Shown one piece after another: positions 26,095-39,423 of a DNA stretch of 64,000 nt; positions within the stretch are counted from its first letter, which is position 1, and the number at the start of each line of letters is the position of its first letter. This stretch comes from Shewanella aestuarii (GTDB lineage Bacteria; Pseudomonadota; Gammaproteobacteria; Enterobacterales; Shewanellaceae). The stretch is taken from assembly GCF_014647215.1 (NCBI RefSeq), contig NZ_BMOT01000001.1, positions 248,001 through 312,000 of the forward strand, read 5' to 3'. The position numbers were made by a program, and so were the translations under genes. The notes beneath the pieces were generated by a model. That model was not told the DNA's origin and searched no databases. It was given only the letters and a program-made list of their open reading frames with translations.

Positions 26095-27210
26095 CTATCC
26101 TTTAATTAACATGTCGATGATACCGCCGCCTAAGCAAACTTCACCATCATAAAATACAGCTGATTGCCCAGGTGTGACTGCGGCAACAGGCTCATCAAAA
26201 AGCACTTCAATCGTGTCTTGATTAATATGCTTAATTTGACATTGTACATCGCGTTGACGGTATCGAGTTTTAACGCTTAGCTGGCTAGCATCGGCTGGGC
26301 CTTTACGGTCAACCCAATCTAATTGTTTAACCCTCATGCCTACAGACATCAATCGTGGATGATTACCACCTTGGGCAACCACTAATACATTGCGGTCTAG
26401 GTCTTTATCAACCACGTACCAGGGATCGTCATTACTGTTTTTCAAACCGCCAATGCCTAAGCCTTTGCGTTGACCTAATGTATGGTACATCAAACCTTGG
26501 TGAGTACCGATCACTTCGCCTTCAGCGGTTTCTATATCGCCAGGCATAGCCGGTAAATAGGTGGCTAAAAAGTCGGTAAATTTACGTTCACCAATAAAAC
26601 AAATACCTGTGCTGTCTTTTTTATCATGGGTGATAAGGCCCATCTCTTTAGCAATATCACGCACTTGATGTTTTTCAAGTTCGCCAACAGGGAACAAGCT
26701 ACGGGCCACTTGCTCATGGCTAAGGGTATATAAAAAGTAGCTTTGGTCTTTGTTGTTATCGACACCGCGTAACATTTGCGTGCTGCCATCGGCATTGTCA
26801 CGACGACGGACATAATGGCCCATGGCAATGAAATCTGCGTCTAATATCTCATCAGCAAATTCTAAAAATGCTTTGAATTTAATTTCTTTGTTACACATGA
26901 TATCTGGATTGGGTGTACGACCGGCTTTGTATTCCGCGAGGAAGTACTCAAAAACATTATCCCAATATTCAGAGGCAAAATTGACTGTATGCAGTTTTAT
27001 GCCGAGTTTGTCGCAAACCGATTGAGCATCTTTTAAATCTTCACTGGCAGCGCAGTATTCATCCGTGTCATCTTCTTCCCAATTCTTCATAAATAGACCT
27101 TCAACTTCATAGCCTTGCTGGATAAGCAAATAAGCTGAAACTGAAGAGTCCACACCGCCAGACATGCCAACGATGACTTTTTTACCATTAGTGGGTGTGA
27201 TTGATGTCAT
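26095..27210 (-). CDS. mnmA: tRNA 2-thiouridylase MnmA
   Basis: A 371-residue enzyme that thiolates U34 of tRNA-Lys, -Glu and -Gln using sulfur from the TusE relay. The P-loop [12 protein letters not shown] (about 14-25), catalytic Cys in [12 protein letters not shown] and partner Cys in [12 protein letters not shown] are present. I start it at ATG 27210 (AGGATCT upstream, about the usual length); the reading frame is open 36 codons further upstream but that part ([12 protein letters not shown]...) is not family-like. It is followed after 12 bases by hflD. Confidence 0.95.
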   Translation of the reverse strand: MTSITPTNGKKVIVGMSGGVDSSVSAYLLIQQGYEVEGLFMKNWEEDDTDEYCAASEDLKDAQSVCDKLGIKLHTVNFASEYWDNVFEYFLAEYKAGRTPNPDIMCNKEIKFKAFLEFADEILDADFIAMGHYVRRRDNADGSTQMLRGVDNNKDQSYFLYTLSHEQVARSLFPVGELEKHQVRDIAKEMGLITHDKKDSTGICFIGERKFTDFLATYLPAMPGDIETAEGEVIGTHQGLMYHTLGQRKGLGIGGLKNSNDDPWYVVDKDLDRNVLVVAQGGNHPRLMSVGMRVKQLDWVDRKGPADASQLSVKTRYRQRDVQCQIKHINQDTIEVLFDEPVAAVTPGQSAVFYDGEVCLGGGIIDMLIKG

Positions 27211-27365
27211 AGATCCTATAAACCGTTCTGTATGCCGATGAAATGCCAAAAAACGCGGCGTTTCAAAAGAGAAATTATCTGTAAATTCTGCGGCGCGTAT
27301 TCTATCACGCATTCGCATTAGGGGCTATCTTAGGGTGGTAAATGTTGCATTCAATTCAGGGCTGA

Positions 27366-27824
27366 TCATAAATAGTCTGCATTTAGCAGACGAACCGAAT
27401 AATGTTTGCCTTGCTGTTTAATGAAATCATCAATCGATTTAAGCACTAACGGGCTTCGCATTTGCTCTGATTTCTTGGCTATTTGTTCTCTGCTAAACCA
27501 ATGGGTGCGGGTGATCGCAGGGTCCAGAGGTTCGCATTTGACTTGGATCGGTAATTCAGCACAAAAAGTGAAACGTACAAAAGCCAACTCTGGATTTGCG
27601 GTAAATTGATAAATGCCCACCAATGAAAAAGGGGTAATTATCAAGCCCGTTTCCTCTAGTATTTCACGTTTGCATGCTTCAATAATTGACTCGTCGGCCT
27701 CAAGGTGGCCGGCAGGTTGGTTATAACGCACTTCACCGTCGATGAGCTCTTCTACCAATAGGAATTTACCGCCACAGTGGATGATTGCGGCAACCGTGGT
27801 ATTGGGTTTATATCGTTCACTCAT
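27366..27824 (-). CDS. nudJ: Nudix phosphatase NudJ
   Basis: A 152-residue Nudix protein. The Nudix box GHLEADESIIEACKREILEETG (about 38-60) is intact, with NQPAGH before it. E. coli NudJ hydrolyses thiamine pyrimidine pyrophosphates and nucleoside tri- and diphosphates. It lies 4 bases after rluE and 155 bases before mnmA; this rluE-nudJ-mnmA-hflD-purB order is the same as in E. coli, which supports the name. Confidence 0.92.
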   Translation of the reverse strand: MSERYKPNTTVAAIIHCGGKFLLVEELIDGEVRYNQPAGHLEADESIIEACKREILEETGLIITPFSLVGIYQFTANPELAFVRFTFCAELPIQVKCEPLDPAITRTHWFSREQIAKKSEQMRSPLVLKSIDDFIKQQGKHYSVRLLNADYL

Positions 27825-27828
27825 TGGA

Positions 27829-28530
27829 TTAACTCTTGGCGGATGCAGTTTGATTAATCACTTGGTATTCACCATTGGCTAAATTATCTAGACTCCATTG
27901 GCCTATTTTATAGCGGATTAATCTGAGTGTGGGATAGCCAACATGCGCTGTCATTCGTCTAACTTGGCGGTTTTTACCTTCGCATATTTGAATTTCTAAC
28001 CAGCTGGTTGGAATGGCTTTACGCTCTCTCACCGCCGGTGTGCGCGGCCAGACATCAGGCTCAGGTATAATACGCACTTTAGCAGGTAAGGTTTTACCGT
28101 CTTTTAATACAACACCTTGTTGAAGTGATTCAATCGCTTGTTGGCTCGGCTCACCTTCAACCTGTACCCAATAGGTTTTGAATGTTTTCTGATTTGGCTG
28201 GGTGAGTTTGGCTTGTAATTGACCGTCATTGGTTAGCAGCAATAGACCTTCACTGTCTCTGTCTAGTCTTCCTGCGGCATAAACGTCTGGGATTGCGATA
28301 AAATCTTTTAAGGTTTTTCTGCCGGCTTCATCGGTAAATTGGCATAACACATCAAATGGCTTATTAAATAGCACAATAACGGGATTGGCAGGCCGAGGTT
28401 TGGACTTAGGTAACGACTTATTTGTCAATAATCTGTTCGACGATGACTTCGATGAGCGCGTAGCCACATTTTTGTTTGGGCTTGTCTTAAAACGCGTGTT
28501 AAATGATGGTTTTTTTACAGGGGTTGCCAT
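27829..28530 (-). CDS. rluE: 23S rRNA pseudouridine synthase RluE
   Basis: A 233-residue RsuA/RluB-family synthase. A basic, Ser/Lys-rich stretch of about 45 residues precedes [15 protein letters not shown]. The catalytic Asp is in [18 protein letters not shown] (about 92-109). [11 protein letters not shown] and [23 protein letters not shown] follow. It makes pseudouridine 2457 in 23S rRNA in E. coli. It heads the rluE-nudJ group. There is no S4 domain, as expected for RluE. Confidence 0.93.
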   Translation of the reverse strand: MATPVKKPSFNTRFKTSPNKNVATRSSKSSSNRLLTNKSLPKSKPRPANPVIVLFNKPFDVLCQFTDEAGRKTLKDFIAIPDVYAAGRLDRDSEGLLLLTNDGQLQAKLTQPNQKTFKTYWVQVEGEPSQQAIESLQQGVVLKDGKTLPAKVRIIPEPDVWPRTPAVRERKAIPTSWLEIQICEGKNRQVRRMTAHVGYPTLRLIRYKIGQWSLDNLANGEYQVINQTASAKS

Positions 28531-31273
<2,743 letters not shown>

Positions 31274-31292
31274 ACCACTTTCTTAGCTAATC

Positions 31293-31320
31293 AAAAACGC
31301 GCCTTAATGGCGCGTTTTTT
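31293..31320 (+). terminator. Rho-independent terminator of icd2
   Basis: AACGCGCC / GGCGCGTT stem followed by TTTTTT, about 20 bases past the stop. Confidence 0.9.
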
Positions 31321-31348
31321 GTTTTTTGAAGCTTTATTTTGGCTAAAT

Positions 31349-31380
31349 AAAAAGACAGGGATTAAAATCCCTGTCTTTTT
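31349..31380 (-). terminator. Rho-independent terminator of cspD
   Basis: AAAAGACAGGGATT pairs with AATCCCTGTCTTTT; T residues flank on both strands. It lies 20 bases beyond the cspD stop. Confidence 0.87.
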
Positions 31381-31399
31381 GCTTTATAGTCTCACCTAA

Positions 31400-31606
31400 C
31401 TAATTAGTTGGTGAAATGGCTGATGCATGCATCCCTTTAGGGCCTGCTTCTACCTCAAAAGAAACCGGTTGTCCCGCTTTAAGCGTTCGATAACCTTCCA
31501 TTTCTATGGTTGAATAATGTGCAAAAACATCCTCGCCACCCTGATCTGGGCAAATAAACCCGAATCCCTTGGCGTTGTTGAACCATTTTACAGTTCCGCT
31601 TGCCAT
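31400..31606 (-). CDS. cspD: Cold-shock-like protein CspD
   Basis: A 68-residue cold-shock domain protein. RNP1-type GFGFICP and RNP2-type DVFAHYS are present, after the standard start [13 protein letters not shown]. The longer loop [12 protein letters not shown] and its position divergent from clpS match CspD of E. coli, a stationary-phase inhibitor of replication initiation rather than a cold-induced chaperone. The divergent 195-base gap to clpS is AT-rich. Confidence 0.9.
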   Translation of the reverse strand: MASGTVKWFNNAKGFGFICPDQGGEDVFAHYSTIEMEGYRTLKAGQPVSFEVEAGPKGMHASAISPTN

Positions 31607-31801
31607 ACTTCCACTTCCTTCTTTTGTCTACTTACCAGTAAGATAGTAAAACTTATTATTCAGCGGTCTTGAATTGCCGCCTGACAAACAGAATGAAATT
31701 TGTACGAAAAGAAGTCAAGCATAAATTAACAAAAAGACAACATTTAATTAATTTAATATTATCATGTGGTCGGCATTGAAATGAGAGGCTAGTATTAGAG
31801 C

Positions 31802-32110
31802 ATGGCTAAAATAGGCAGCATTGAAAAAACCGAAGAAAAAGTTGAATCAGACTTACAAAGACCCAACTTATATAAAGTGGTTCTGAATAACGATGATTAC
31901 ACACCAATGGATTTTGTTGTTGAAGTCCTACAACGTTTCTTCGATAAGAATGAGCAACAGGCCGTAGATATTATGTTGGCCATTCACCACAAAGGGAAAG
32001 GATTATGCGGTGTGTATCCATTTGGCATTGCAGAAACTAAAGTTTTACAAGTAAATCAATTTGCAAGAGAAAACCAACATCCGTTACTGTGTAGTTTAGA
32101 GAAAGAATAA
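31802..32110 (+). CDS. clpS: ClpS, N-degron adaptor of ClpAP
   Basis: A 102-residue adaptor (E. coli 106). The N-end pocket is formed from [20 protein letters not shown] (about 28-48), with the key Asn-Asp-Asp-Tyr-Thr stretch, and the His of [21 protein letters not shown]. It brings proteins with N-terminal Leu, Phe, Tyr or Trp to ClpA. It is 38 bases before clpA, in the same transcript. Confidence 0.96.
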   Translation: MAKIGSIEKTEEKVESDLQRPNLYKVVLNNDDYTPMDFVVEVLQRFFDKNEQQAVDIMLAIHHKGKGLCGVYPFGIAETKVLQVNQFARENQHPLLCSLEKE

Positions 32111-32148
32111 TCTTACTCTGCTGTTTGTGGTTAATTTAGGGGGTGCTT

Positions 32149-34407
32149 ATGCTGAACAAAGACTTAGAGGTCACTTTGAACCTAGCGTTTCAGCAAGCTA
32201 GAGATTCGCGTCATGAATACATGACGGTAGAACATTTATTATTAGCGTTATTAGATAACCCAGCCGCTTACGAGGCGTTAATTGCCTGTGGAGCCGATAT
32301 TAATAAATTGCGTGATGAAGTACATAATTTTATTCAACAAACCACGCCAATTATTGCAGAAAACACCGAAGACAAAGAAACTCAACCGACATTAGGATTT
32401 CAGCGTGTGCTTCAGCGCGCCGTATTTCATGTTCAATCATCAGGTCGCAATGAAGTCACAGGCGCTAATGTGCTAGTGGCCATTTTTAGTGAGCAAGAGT
32501 CACAAGCTGTTTATCTGTTGCGCCGCTGCGAAATCACCCGTTTGGATGTGGTTAACTATATTTCCCATGGTTTTTCAAAAGATGAAGACAAAGCGGAAGA
32601 CAGTGATAATTCAAATATCGATGATTCAACCGATGCTCCAGAAGAGCGTAGCATGTTGTCGCAATTTGCGGCTAATTTGAATCAGCTGTCAAAAGACGGT
32701 GTGATCGATCCATTAATCGGCCGTGATGCAGAGGTTGAACGAGCGGTACAAACCTTATGTCGCCGTCGTAAAAACAACCCGTTGTTAGTGGGCGAAGCGG
32801 GTGTCGGTAAGACCGCAATCGCCGAAGGTCTGGCGTATCGTATTGTGAATGGTCAGGTGCCTGATGTGATGGCCGATGCGACGGTATACTCACTTGACAT
32901 GGGATCTTTGTTGGCTGGTACAAAATACCGTGGTGATTTTGAGAAACGTTTTAAAAGTTTACTCAAAGAATTAGCTGCGGATCATCATGCGATTTTGTTT
33001 ATTGATGAAATTCATACCATCATTGGTGCGGGCGCGGCTTCGGGTGGGGTAATGGATGCCTCAAACCTGCTAAAACCATTATTGTCCAGCGGTAAATTAC
33101 GCTGCATGGGCTCAACGACTTTCCAAGAATACCAAAGTATTTTTGAAAAAGATCGTGCGCTTGCTCGCCGATTCCAAAAAATTGATGTCAATGAGCCTTC
33201 AGTGGCTGAAACCACTAAAATTTTAATGGGGCTAAAATCAAAATACGAAGAGTACCATGGCGTTCGCTATACCCAGGCGGCTATCAGCAGCGCAGCCATT
33301 TTATCTGCAAAGCACATTAATGATCGGCATTTACCCGATAAAGCCATTGATGTGATCGATGAAGCGGGTGCGAGAATGGTGATGATGCCAGCCAGCAAGC
33401 GCAAAAAAACCATAGGGCAGGCTGAAATCGAATCCATTATTGCTAAGTTAGCCCGTATTCCGGAAAAATCCGTGTCATCGTCTGACAAGGACTTACTCAA
33501 AAACCTCGAGCGTAACCTTAAGATGGTTGTGTTCGGTCAAGATAAAGCGATTGAGAGCTTGTCAGCTGCTATTAGATTGTCTCGTAGTGGTTTAGGTAGC
33601 GATAAAAAGCCCGTGGGCAGTTTCTTATTTGCAGGGCCAACAGGTGTAGGTAAAACCGAAGTCACTAATCAGCTAGCTGCTGCGTTAAGTTTGAAGCTAG
33701 TGCGATTCGATATGTCCGAGTACATGGAGCGTCATGCCGTTTCTCGTCTTATTGGCGCGCCTCCAGGATATGTTGGTTATGATCAAGGTGGTCAATTAAC
33801 CGATGCGGTGATTAAAAACCCACATTGCGTGGTGTTACTGGATGAAATTGAAAAGGCGCATCCTGAAGTTTATAACTTGTTATTACAGGTAATGGACCAT
33901 GGTACCTTGACCGATAATAACGGCCGCAAAGCAGATTTTCGCAATGTGACCTTAGTGATGACCACTAACGCCGGTGTGCAGGAAACTATTCGCAAGTCGA
34001 TTGGATTCCAGCAACAAGATCATACTCAAGATGCGATGGCGGAAATTAATAAGGTATTTTCACCAGAGTTCCGTAATCGTTTAGATTCTATCGTATGGTT
34101 TAACCACTTAGATATGACGGTAATTGCCAAAGTGGTTGATAAGTTCTTAGTTGAACTGCAAGCGCAATTAGATGATAAGCGTGTGGTACTTGAGGTGAGC
34201 GATGAGGCGCGTACCTTGTTAGCTGAGAAAGGTTATGACAAAAACATGGGTGCTCGTCCTATGAGCCGTGTGGTGACTGAATTGATTAAACGTCCATTAG
34301 CGGATGAGATTTTATTCGGAAAACTTGAAGCGGGTGGTATTGCACATATTGACGTTAAAAATGGTGAAATTCATATTGATTGTGAAACGCCGGAAAAAGT
34401 GTCTTAA
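32149..34407 (+). CDS. clpA: ClpA ATPase subunit of the ClpAP protease
   Basis: A 752-residue AAA+ unfoldase. Clp-N repeats about 1-145; first AAA module about 170-410 (Walker [10 protein letters not shown], Walker B LFIDEIH); second AAA module about 455-740 (Walker [10 protein letters not shown], Walker [12 protein letters not shown], pore GYVGY). No ClpB-type coiled-coil M domain. It unfolds ClpS-delivered substrates into ClpP. ATG 32149 has TAGGGGG upstream; GTG 32143 is too near that site. Terminator at 34428. Confidence 0.97.
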   Translation: MLNKDLEVTLNLAFQQARDSRHEYMTVEHLLLALLDNPAAYEALIACGADINKLRDEVHNFIQQTTPIIAENTEDKETQPTLGFQRVLQRAVFHVQSSGRNEVTGANVLVAIFSEQESQAVYLLRRCEITRLDVVNYISHGFSKDEDKAEDSDNSNIDDSTDAPEERSMLSQFAANLNQLSKDGVIDPLIGRDAEVERAVQTLCRRRKNNPLLVGEAGVGKTAIAEGLAYRIVNGQVPDVMADATVYSLDMGSLLAGTKYRGDFEKRFKSLLKELAADHHAILFIDEIHTIIGAGAASGGVMDASNLLKPLLSSGKLRCMGSTTFQEYQSIFEKDRALARRFQKIDVNEPSVAETTKILMGLKSKYEEYHGVRYTQAAISSAAILSAKHINDRHLPDKAIDVIDEAGARMVMMPASKRKKTIGQAEIESIIAKLARIPEKSVSSSDKDLLKNLERNLKMVVFGQDKAIESLSAAIRLSRSGLGSDKKPVGSFLFAGPTGVGKTEVTNQLAAALSLKLVRFDMSEYMERHAVSRLIGAPPGYVGYDQGGQLTDAVIKNPHCVVLLDEIEKAHPEVYNLLLQVMDHGTLTDNNGRKADFRNVTLVMTTNAGVQETIRKSIGFQQQDHTQDAMAEINKVFSPEFRNRLDSIVWFNHLDMTVIAKVVDKFLVELQAQLDDKRVVLEVSDEARTLLAEKGYDKNMGARPMSRVVTELIKRPLADEILFGKLEAGGIAHIDVKNGEIHIDCETPEKVS

Positions 34408-34427
34408 CGGAAAATGTGTTAATGAAG

Positions 34428-34456
34428 AAAGATGGCTTAAGCCATCTTTTTTTTGC
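34428..34456 (+). terminator. Rho-independent terminator of clpA
   Basis: AAAGATGGC TTAA GCCATCTTT followed by TTTTT, 21 bases past the stop. The 280 bases from here to the infA terminator contain nothing recognisable; I looked for the serine tRNA found here in E. coli and it is absent. Confidence 0.9.
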
Positions 34457-34737
34457 TTTAGATTAAGGCTATTTATTGCCATCAATTTCATTCACCTTAA
34501 CTCGGAAGATGAAATACATATTAGCCACTGACAGTGTTGACCTGAATTGCAACAGGCCAGCAATTGACGTGTAAATAAGCTTTGTTATCAGCACAAAACT
34601 CAAGTTTGACTGTCGATGACTGAATATTAGCGCGCTAAATTAAGGTTATTGTACTGTTAATTCGAGTTAAGACTATAAAGCCGGGGTTATGGATTAGAGT
34701 GCAGTAGTTTAAACAAAATAAACACTAAAAAAAGGGC

Positions 34738-34769
34738 ATAAAAAAACCGACATTTGTGTCGGTTTTTTT
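34738..34769 (-). terminator. Rho-independent terminator of infA
   Basis: AAAAAAACCGACA / TGTCGGTTTTTTT with a 4-nt loop. It lies 20 bases past the infA stop and can act in both directions. Confidence 0.9.
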
Positions 34770-34788
34770 CATACGAAAACTATAATCA

Positions 34789-35022
<234 letters not shown>

Positions 35023-35084
35023 TTAGCCTTCAAATATGAAAATCGGGCGTATCATGCCGTAAAATCGCCTTGCTGTAAAGGCCG

Positions 35085-35804
35085 TTAACACGAAAGAGGG
35101 TTAACTAGTTCACCATTTTGCCAACCTTCTGGGGTTAAAATTTGGTATGGGCGATATTGACGCTTGTAAGACATTTTTCGGTTTTCATCGATTTGATAGC
35201 CCAGATAGACAAAGTGTTTTCCTAAAGATTTTGCTAATTGACATTGGATTAAAATCATTAATGACCCTAATGAATGTTTTTCATATTCTGGGTCGAAATA
35301 GCTGTATATGGCGGATAGACTATGGGTTAGGTTGTCGGTCACCGCAACACCGATCAGTTTATCTGCATCATAAAGTTCGATGAAAGTAGGCGGTAACCAA
35401 TCACATAGCAAAAAATCGTCAAACTGGGATTGGCTAGGGGGATACATAGGCCCATCATGATGCCGAGCATTGATGTAACGAGCATACAGTGCGTAATGTT
35501 CAAGTGTTGTTTTTGTCACCACTTTCCAATGTAAAAGTTGGTTGTTTCGTAATGTCCTTTTTTGCCTTTTAGACAATTTGAAGCTGTGAACTGGGACTCT
35601 TATCGACTGGCAAGCTTGGCATTGTGGGCAACGAGGTTTGTATATGGCATTACCATTTCGTCTAAATCCCATCGACAACAATTGCTCAAATAGCTGGGCA
35701 TCAAGCTGATCTTCTTGAATAACCAGAAGCTGCTCTTGATTGCCATCGATGTAGCTGCAATCGAATGGTTTGCTTATGCCAACTGATATGGATTTAGAGT
35801 TCAA
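35085..35804 (-). CDS. bpt: Aspartate/glutamate leucyltransferase Bpt
   Basis: A 239-residue N-end-rule transferase. The N-terminal ATE domain holds the [13 protein letters not shown] stretch and the paired Cys motif [14 protein letters not shown] (about 57-70). The C-terminal part is GNAT-like ([43 protein letters not shown]). It adds leucine to N-terminal Asp or Glu, creating a ClpS-readable N-degron. It overlaps aat by 11 bases, so the two transferases are cotranslated. Confidence 0.95.
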   Translation of the reverse strand: MNSKSISVGISKPFDCSYIDGNQEQLLVIQEDQLDAQLFEQLLSMGFRRNGNAIYKPRCPQCQACQSIRVPVHSFKLSKRQKRTLRNNQLLHWKVVTKTTLEHYALYARYINARHHDGPMYPPSQSQFDDFLLCDWLPPTFIELYDADKLIGVAVTDNLTHSLSAIYSYFDPEYEKHSLGSLMILIQCQLAKSLGKHFVYLGYQIDENRKMSYKRQYRPYQILTPEGWQNGELVNPLSC

Positions 35805-36501
35805 ATTTTACCTCTTGTTTTAGCCACATTTCGGGGGCAACCAAGTTATTGCGCGTTTGCCTTAAAATTGACAGAAATGATTCTCGACTAATCGCTTTTG
35901 CACCTAAGTTGACTAAATGAGGGTTAATAAGCTGCGCATCAATCAATGCAAAGTCATGTTTTGCTAAATGCTGATTTAACAGGGTAAATGCCGCTTTGGA
36001 TGCATTTGTTTGTCGATGAAACATGGATTCACCACAAAATACATTCCCTATCGGGATGCCGTATAAACCACCGACTAATCTATCCGCGTCCCACACTTCA
36101 AATGAATGTGCAAAACCTTGTAAATGCAGTTCGTAATATGCCATTTGGATCTGAGGTGTGATCCAAGTGCCTTGTTGATTGGCTCTTGGTTGAGCACAAC
36201 CGCTCATTACATCTAAAAAAGCATGATTAATGGTGTACTTCCATGCTGCATTTTTGAGGGTTTTCCTTAAACTCTTGCTGCCAAAGTCTAACTTGGGTAC
36301 AAAAACAGCCCTAGGACTAGGAGACCACCATAGGATGGGGTCATCGGCATTAAACCATGGGAAAATACCGTGATAATAAGCCTCTAGAAGCCTTGCTGGG
36401 GATAAATCTCCGCCAACAGCAAGCAAGCCATTGGGTTCCGCTAATGCCTCTTCAGGGGCGGGAAAGTTGATTAATTCATTTAAATAAGACAGTGAATTCA
36501 C
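35794..36501 (-). CDS. aat: Leucyl/phenylalanyl-tRNA-protein transferase Aat
   Basis: A 235-residue transferase (E. coli 234). Typical blocks: [47 protein letters not shown] (about 40-66), [34 protein letters not shown] and [11 protein letters not shown]. It adds Leu or Phe to N-terminal Lys or Arg, making substrates for ClpS-ClpAP. Together with bpt, clpS and clpA it gives a complete bacterial N-degron pathway within 5 kb. Confidence 0.96.
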   Translation of the reverse strand: MNSLSYLNELINFPAPEEALAEPNGLLAVGGDLSPARLLEAYYHGIFPWFNADDPILWWSPSPRAVFVPKLDFGSKSLRKTLKNAAWKYTINHAFLDVMSGCAQPRANQQGTWITPQIQMAYYELHLQGFAHSFEVWDADRLVGGLYGIPIGNVFCGESMFHRQTNASKAAFTLLNQHLAKHDFALIDAQLINPHLVNLGAKAISRESFLSILRQTRNNLVAPEMWLKQEVKFEL

Positions 36502-36554
36502 AATTGATTATAGTTAGCATATAAACCTTATTATTAAGTTAGCGGAAAAAGTCT

Positions 36555-37043
36555 ATGTTGAACATCTTAGGTCGTAAATTAACTGCTTTTTTATTGATAA
36601 TATTATGCGCTGGCAGTGTAAACCTGCCTGCACTGTCGGCCTACGACAGAAACCAAGCTGTTCCAGTTGAAAAGGTGTTATATGGCCATGTTGAGTCGAT
36701 TAAAAATATCACCGAAAAGCAACTGGTAGAGGATAGGAATCAAGGCTGGCGGACCTTTGGTGGTGCCTTGGTTGGTGGTGTTATTGGCCATCAATTCGGT
36801 GGTGGTTCGGGACAAGATGTGGCTACTGTTCTTGGGGCGTTATTGGGTGGCGGCATTGCGAATCAATATGGTAATCAAGAATATTATCTTGAATACAAAC
36901 TAGTCGAAATGATGATTAAACAAGAAGATGGGACCCAGATCATGATCATTCAAGACCTTGACCCTGGCATGAGGTTTAATGCAGGGGATGAAGTCAGAGT
37001 GGTTTATTTACAGGGTTATGTCAGAGTCGACTTGGCAATGTAA
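36555..37043 (+). CDS. Glycine-zipper 2TM envelope protein
   Basis: A 162-residue exported protein with a signal peptide (about 1-28, ending PALSAYD). The glycine zipper, about 72-118, reads FGGALVGGVIGHQFGGGSGQDVATVLGALLGGGIANQYG, typical of SlyB/Pcp-type outer-membrane-associated proteins (quoted in parts: GGALVGGVIGHQFGGG and GALLGGGIANQYG are the core). No lipobox Cys in the usual place, although CAGSV lies in the signal region and could be one. A C-terminal beta part (MIIQDLDPGMRF, GDEVRVVYLQGYVRV) follows. Exact role unknown. Confidence 0.82.
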   Translation: MLNILGRKLTAFLLIILCAGSVNLPALSAYDRNQAVPVEKVLYGHVESIKNITEKQLVEDRNQGWRTFGGALVGGVIGHQFGGGSGQDVATVLGALLGGGIANQYGNQEYYLEYKLVEMMIKQEDGTQIMIIQDLDPGMRFNAGDEVRVVYLQGYVRVDLAM

Positions 37044-37067
37044 GTTGTTAAAAATGTAATAAAAAAT

Positions 37068-37094
37068 AATAAAGGCGCATAAAGCGCCTTTATT
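37068..37094. terminator. Terminator between convergent genes
   Basis: AATAAAGGCGC / GCGCCTTTATT with a 5-nt loop. Serves the glycine-zipper gene and the opposite Lys/Ala-rich gene. Confidence 0.78.
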
Positions 37095-37112
37095 ACAGGT
37101 GTTCAAATCAGC

Positions 37113-37490
37113 TTAAAAACCCCGTGGCAGGGTATTTTTGCCTTTGGCATTTTCAAGTTTGGCGCGCCAGAGTTCCTTTGGGGTTAACCCTGAACCTTTA
37201 CCTGTTTGGGCAGATTTTGCAGGGGCTGAAGCGCTTTTTTTAGTCGCAACGGACTTGGTTTTTGTCACCGCGGCTTTTTTTGCTGCAGGTTTTGTTGCCG
37301 TCTTCGCAACAGTTTGTGAACCGTTACCCATTTCAGCGAGCATAGACTCAAGCTCACTAAAACGAACGGATTTTCCGCCGTCAATTTTATACCAACTTCC
37401 TGATTGCTCAATATTAACCGCAGTGCCTGACTGTTTTTCCAATGCTGCCTGCAATGAACTGATCACGTCTTCCTTTGATAATGTTGTCAT
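37113..37490 (-). CDS. Basic Lys/Ala-rich protein (histone-H1-like or SyrB-like)
   Basis: A 125-residue protein in three parts. Residues 1-55 are a small folded module (EDVISSLQAALEKQSGTAVNIEQ, SVRFSELESMLAEMG). Residues 60-100 are low-complexity Lys/Ala/Thr (AKTATKPAAKKAAVTKTK), as in H1-like DNA-binding tails. The end (LTPKELWRAKLENAKGK) is conserved-looking. Related Shewanella proteins have been labelled SyrB-like regulators on thin evidence. Likely nucleic-acid binding; function unknown. Confidence 0.75.
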   Translation of the reverse strand: MTTLSKEDVISSLQAALEKQSGTAVNIEQSGSWYKIDGGKSVRFSELESMLAEMGNGSQTVAKTATKPAAKKAAVTKTKSVATKKSASAPAKSAQTGKGSGLTPKELWRAKLENAKGKNTLPRGF

Positions 37491-37599
37491 AATTTAACCT
37501 ATTTTTATCTAACTGACTTTTTTGGTTTCAGCTAATTTTATAGGTTAAATAGCCTAAAAGTCCAATTTAGGGCAGTTTTAGTGTTACAAGGTTACACTT

Positions 37600-37806
37600 T
37601 TACTTAACAAATCCCTTAACTTGAGCGCAGGTTAGTGAGGAATTTGGTAGACGCTTTTTTACTATAATAAGCCCCCAAAACAACACCTCGAATAATATGC
37701 CTAAGCCAATAAAAGCGCTGATACCAGATGAGAACCCCATTGCATAACAGGTTATCGCAGCAAGAATGCTGAACATTAATATCCAAAATCGTCCTAAATG
37801 TTTCAT
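37600..37806 (-). CDS. Small two-helix membrane protein
   Basis: A 68-residue protein with two membrane segments (WILMFSILAAITCYAMGF and IGLGILFEVLFWGLIIV) and a basic C-terminal tail (KKRLPNSS). I start it at ATG 37806 (MKHLGRF); six further codons upstream lack support. No family recognised; the hydrophobic pattern supports a real gene. Confidence 0.6.
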   Translation of the reverse strand: MKHLGRFWILMFSILAAITCYAMGFSSGISAFIGLGILFEVLFWGLIIVKKRLPNSSLTCAQVKGFVK

Positions 37807-38247
37807 ATACCGTCCCTGACACAATTGAAAAAATTAATTCATACTAGGCTTAAGCATTAACGTACTCAAATGAATCATTTTTCATGCTTTGGGCTTGTTA
37901 ACCTTCCAAGGTTATTGTTGTTGCATATAACTGGTCATTTTAACAAGGCTGGGACATAGCGATGTTATTAACTTAACAGTCGATAACGCAGAAATGGCCA
38001 ACAAATGCAGCACTAAGGGAGCGGCAAAAAAGAGTTTTATTCTTTGTTGAATGGATCTTTGTGTATGCACCTTTGTGAATGAAGAGTTGCTTAAATGACT
38101 AAGCATAAATTCACTGATTCAATTCAGATTTTTATTCGAAGCATTTCAACGAGCAAAGATCAACAGGCTTCAGGTAGAGGGTGTTACTTGATTAGTGGAT
38201 ACGCTAAAATGGTTTAAGCAACCCAGGATAAAGAACGGATTACCAGC
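37807..38247. other. Intergenic region before the Nif3-like gene
   Basis: About 440 bases. A minus-strand open frame of 64 codons (37912-38106, MLSHLSNSSFTKVHTQ...) has one hydrophobic stretch but no clear ribosome site or family and is not called as a gene. The AGGATAAAGAACGGA region before 38248 may give the Nif3-like gene its ribosome site. Confidence 0.4.
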
Positions 38248-39015
38248 ATGACTAATAACGAAATAGATCGTCATTCACTGTCATCGTACTTGAATGAGTT
38301 TTTGAATGTAGCCAAATTTAAAGATTATGCTCCAAATGGATTACAAGTGCAGGGCAAAGACAGTGTGCGCACAATCGTTACCGGGGTGACGGCTTGTCAG
38401 CCGTTAATTGAACAAGCTATTGCGTTAAATGCCGATGCGATATTGGTTCACCATGGCTTTTTTTGGAAAAATGAGCCTGAAGTGTTAACCGGAATGAAGT
38501 ACAAACGCATTAAAGCCTTAATGGATAATGACATCAGTTTATTTGGCTATCACTTACCCTTAGATGCACATCATGGGGTAGGGAATAATGCTCAGCTGGC
38601 ACAACAGTTAGGTATTTTAAATCCAGCCGTATATGAAGATGTTCCGCAAGATTTGTTGTGGCATGGTCATCTAATGCAACCTATGTCTGCTAACGACTTT
38701 AACACTCACATTAGTCGAGTTCTCCAGCGAGAAGCATTACATATTGGTGATTGCACTAAGCCTATTCATACGGTTGCTTGGTGTACGGGTGGTGCGCAGG
38801 ACTATATTGATCATGCTGTAGCTATGGGGGTTGATGCCTTTATTAGCGGTGAGGTTTCAGAGCGAACTTATCACAGTGCAATGGAGCAGAATATTCATTA
38901 TTTTGCAGCAGGACACCATGCGACTGAACGTTATGGGATACAAGCTTTAGGTGAGCACATCGCGGAGAAGTTTGGCTTAATCCATCATTTTGTCGATGTA
39001 GTGAATCCAGTTTAA
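38248..39015 (+). CDS. Nif3-like dinuclear metal-centre protein (YbgI family)
   Basis: A 255-residue Nif3/DUF34 protein. Metal ligands: His in VHHGFFWKNEP (about 70-80), Asp-His in YHLPLDAHHGVGNNAQLAQQLG (about 100-121), and the C-terminal His/Glu set ISGEVSERTYHSAMEQ and GHHATERYGIQAL (about 211-243). The protein forms a hexameric toroid and is often called a GTP cyclohydrolase I type 2 homologue, but that activity is not established. Solitary gene. Confidence 0.9.
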   Translation: MTNNEIDRHSLSSYLNEFLNVAKFKDYAPNGLQVQGKDSVRTIVTGVTACQPLIEQAIALNADAILVHHGFFWKNEPEVLTGMKYKRIKALMDNDISLFGYHLPLDAHHGVGNNAQLAQQLGILNPAVYEDVPQDLLWHGHLMQPMSANDFNTHISRVLQREALHIGDCTKPIHTVAWCTGGAQDYIDHAVAMGVDAFISGEVSERTYHSAMEQNIHYFAAGHHATERYGIQALGEHIAEKFGLIHHFVDVVNPV

Positions 39016-39050
39016 GCGACTAGATGTAAGCCCTGCGAGTGTAAGTGTGT

Positions 39051-39085
39051 AGCTTGCTGGCTAATGTCGATTAGCCAGCAGGCTT
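39051..39085. terminator. Long hairpin between convergent genes
   Basis: AGCTTGCTGGCTAAT / ATTAGCCAGCAGGCT around GTCG, a 15-bp stem with one G-T pair, 35 bases past the Nif3-like stop. T tracts are weak; probably a bidirectional terminator or mRNA-end stabiliser. Confidence 0.6.
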
Positions 39086-39088
39086 AAT

Positions 39089-39412
39089 TTACTTTCGGAC
39101 TTGCCATTGACCATTATTATCCTGATAAACATGGCCTTTATCTGTCGCAGCGATAGCTTTTTCTGCAGCTAATTTGGCAATGCTTGCAGTACTTAAGCCG
39201 TTTTTAGTTGCGATACGTTGATAGTGTTGTAAACGTTTTGCATTGATATCTTTGACCAGAGCTTCAATTTCAACTGAAGATTTAACCACTCCTAAATATC
39301 CATCGGTTTGTTCCCCGACTAATGCACTAGATTTAGCTTCTTGCAGTGTCATTGCCCAAGCATTTACACAAAATAGTAGACTGATTAATAGCGTCGAAAA
39401 GGCGGATTTCAT
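39089..39412 (-). CDS. ydbL: YdbL family periplasmic protein (DUF1318)
   Basis: A 107-residue exported protein with a signal peptide (SLLFCVNAWAMTL). The mature part ALVGEQTDGYLGVV, DINAKRLQHYQRIA and the end GHVYQDNNGQWQVRK match YdbL. It forms a group with YnbE and YdbH. In E. coli YdbL is thought to chaperone or control the YdbH-YnbE complex. It is 11 bases after ynbE, in one transcript with ydbH. Confidence 0.9.
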   Translation of the reverse strand: MKSAFSTLLISLLFCVNAWAMTLQEAKSSALVGEQTDGYLGVVKSSVEIEALVKDINAKRLQHYQRIATKNGLSTASIAKLAAEKAIAATDKGHVYQDNNGQWQVRK

Positions 39413-39423
39413 ATGTATTCCTA

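Noticed and set aside
34457-34737. A serine tRNA gene between clpA and infA, as in E. coli
   Set aside because: No cloverleaf or GGTTCGA-type T arm can be found in this stretch on either strand.
37912-38106. 64-codon minus-strand frame before the Nif3-like gene
   Set aside because: Weak start context and no family; one hydrophobic run is not enough.
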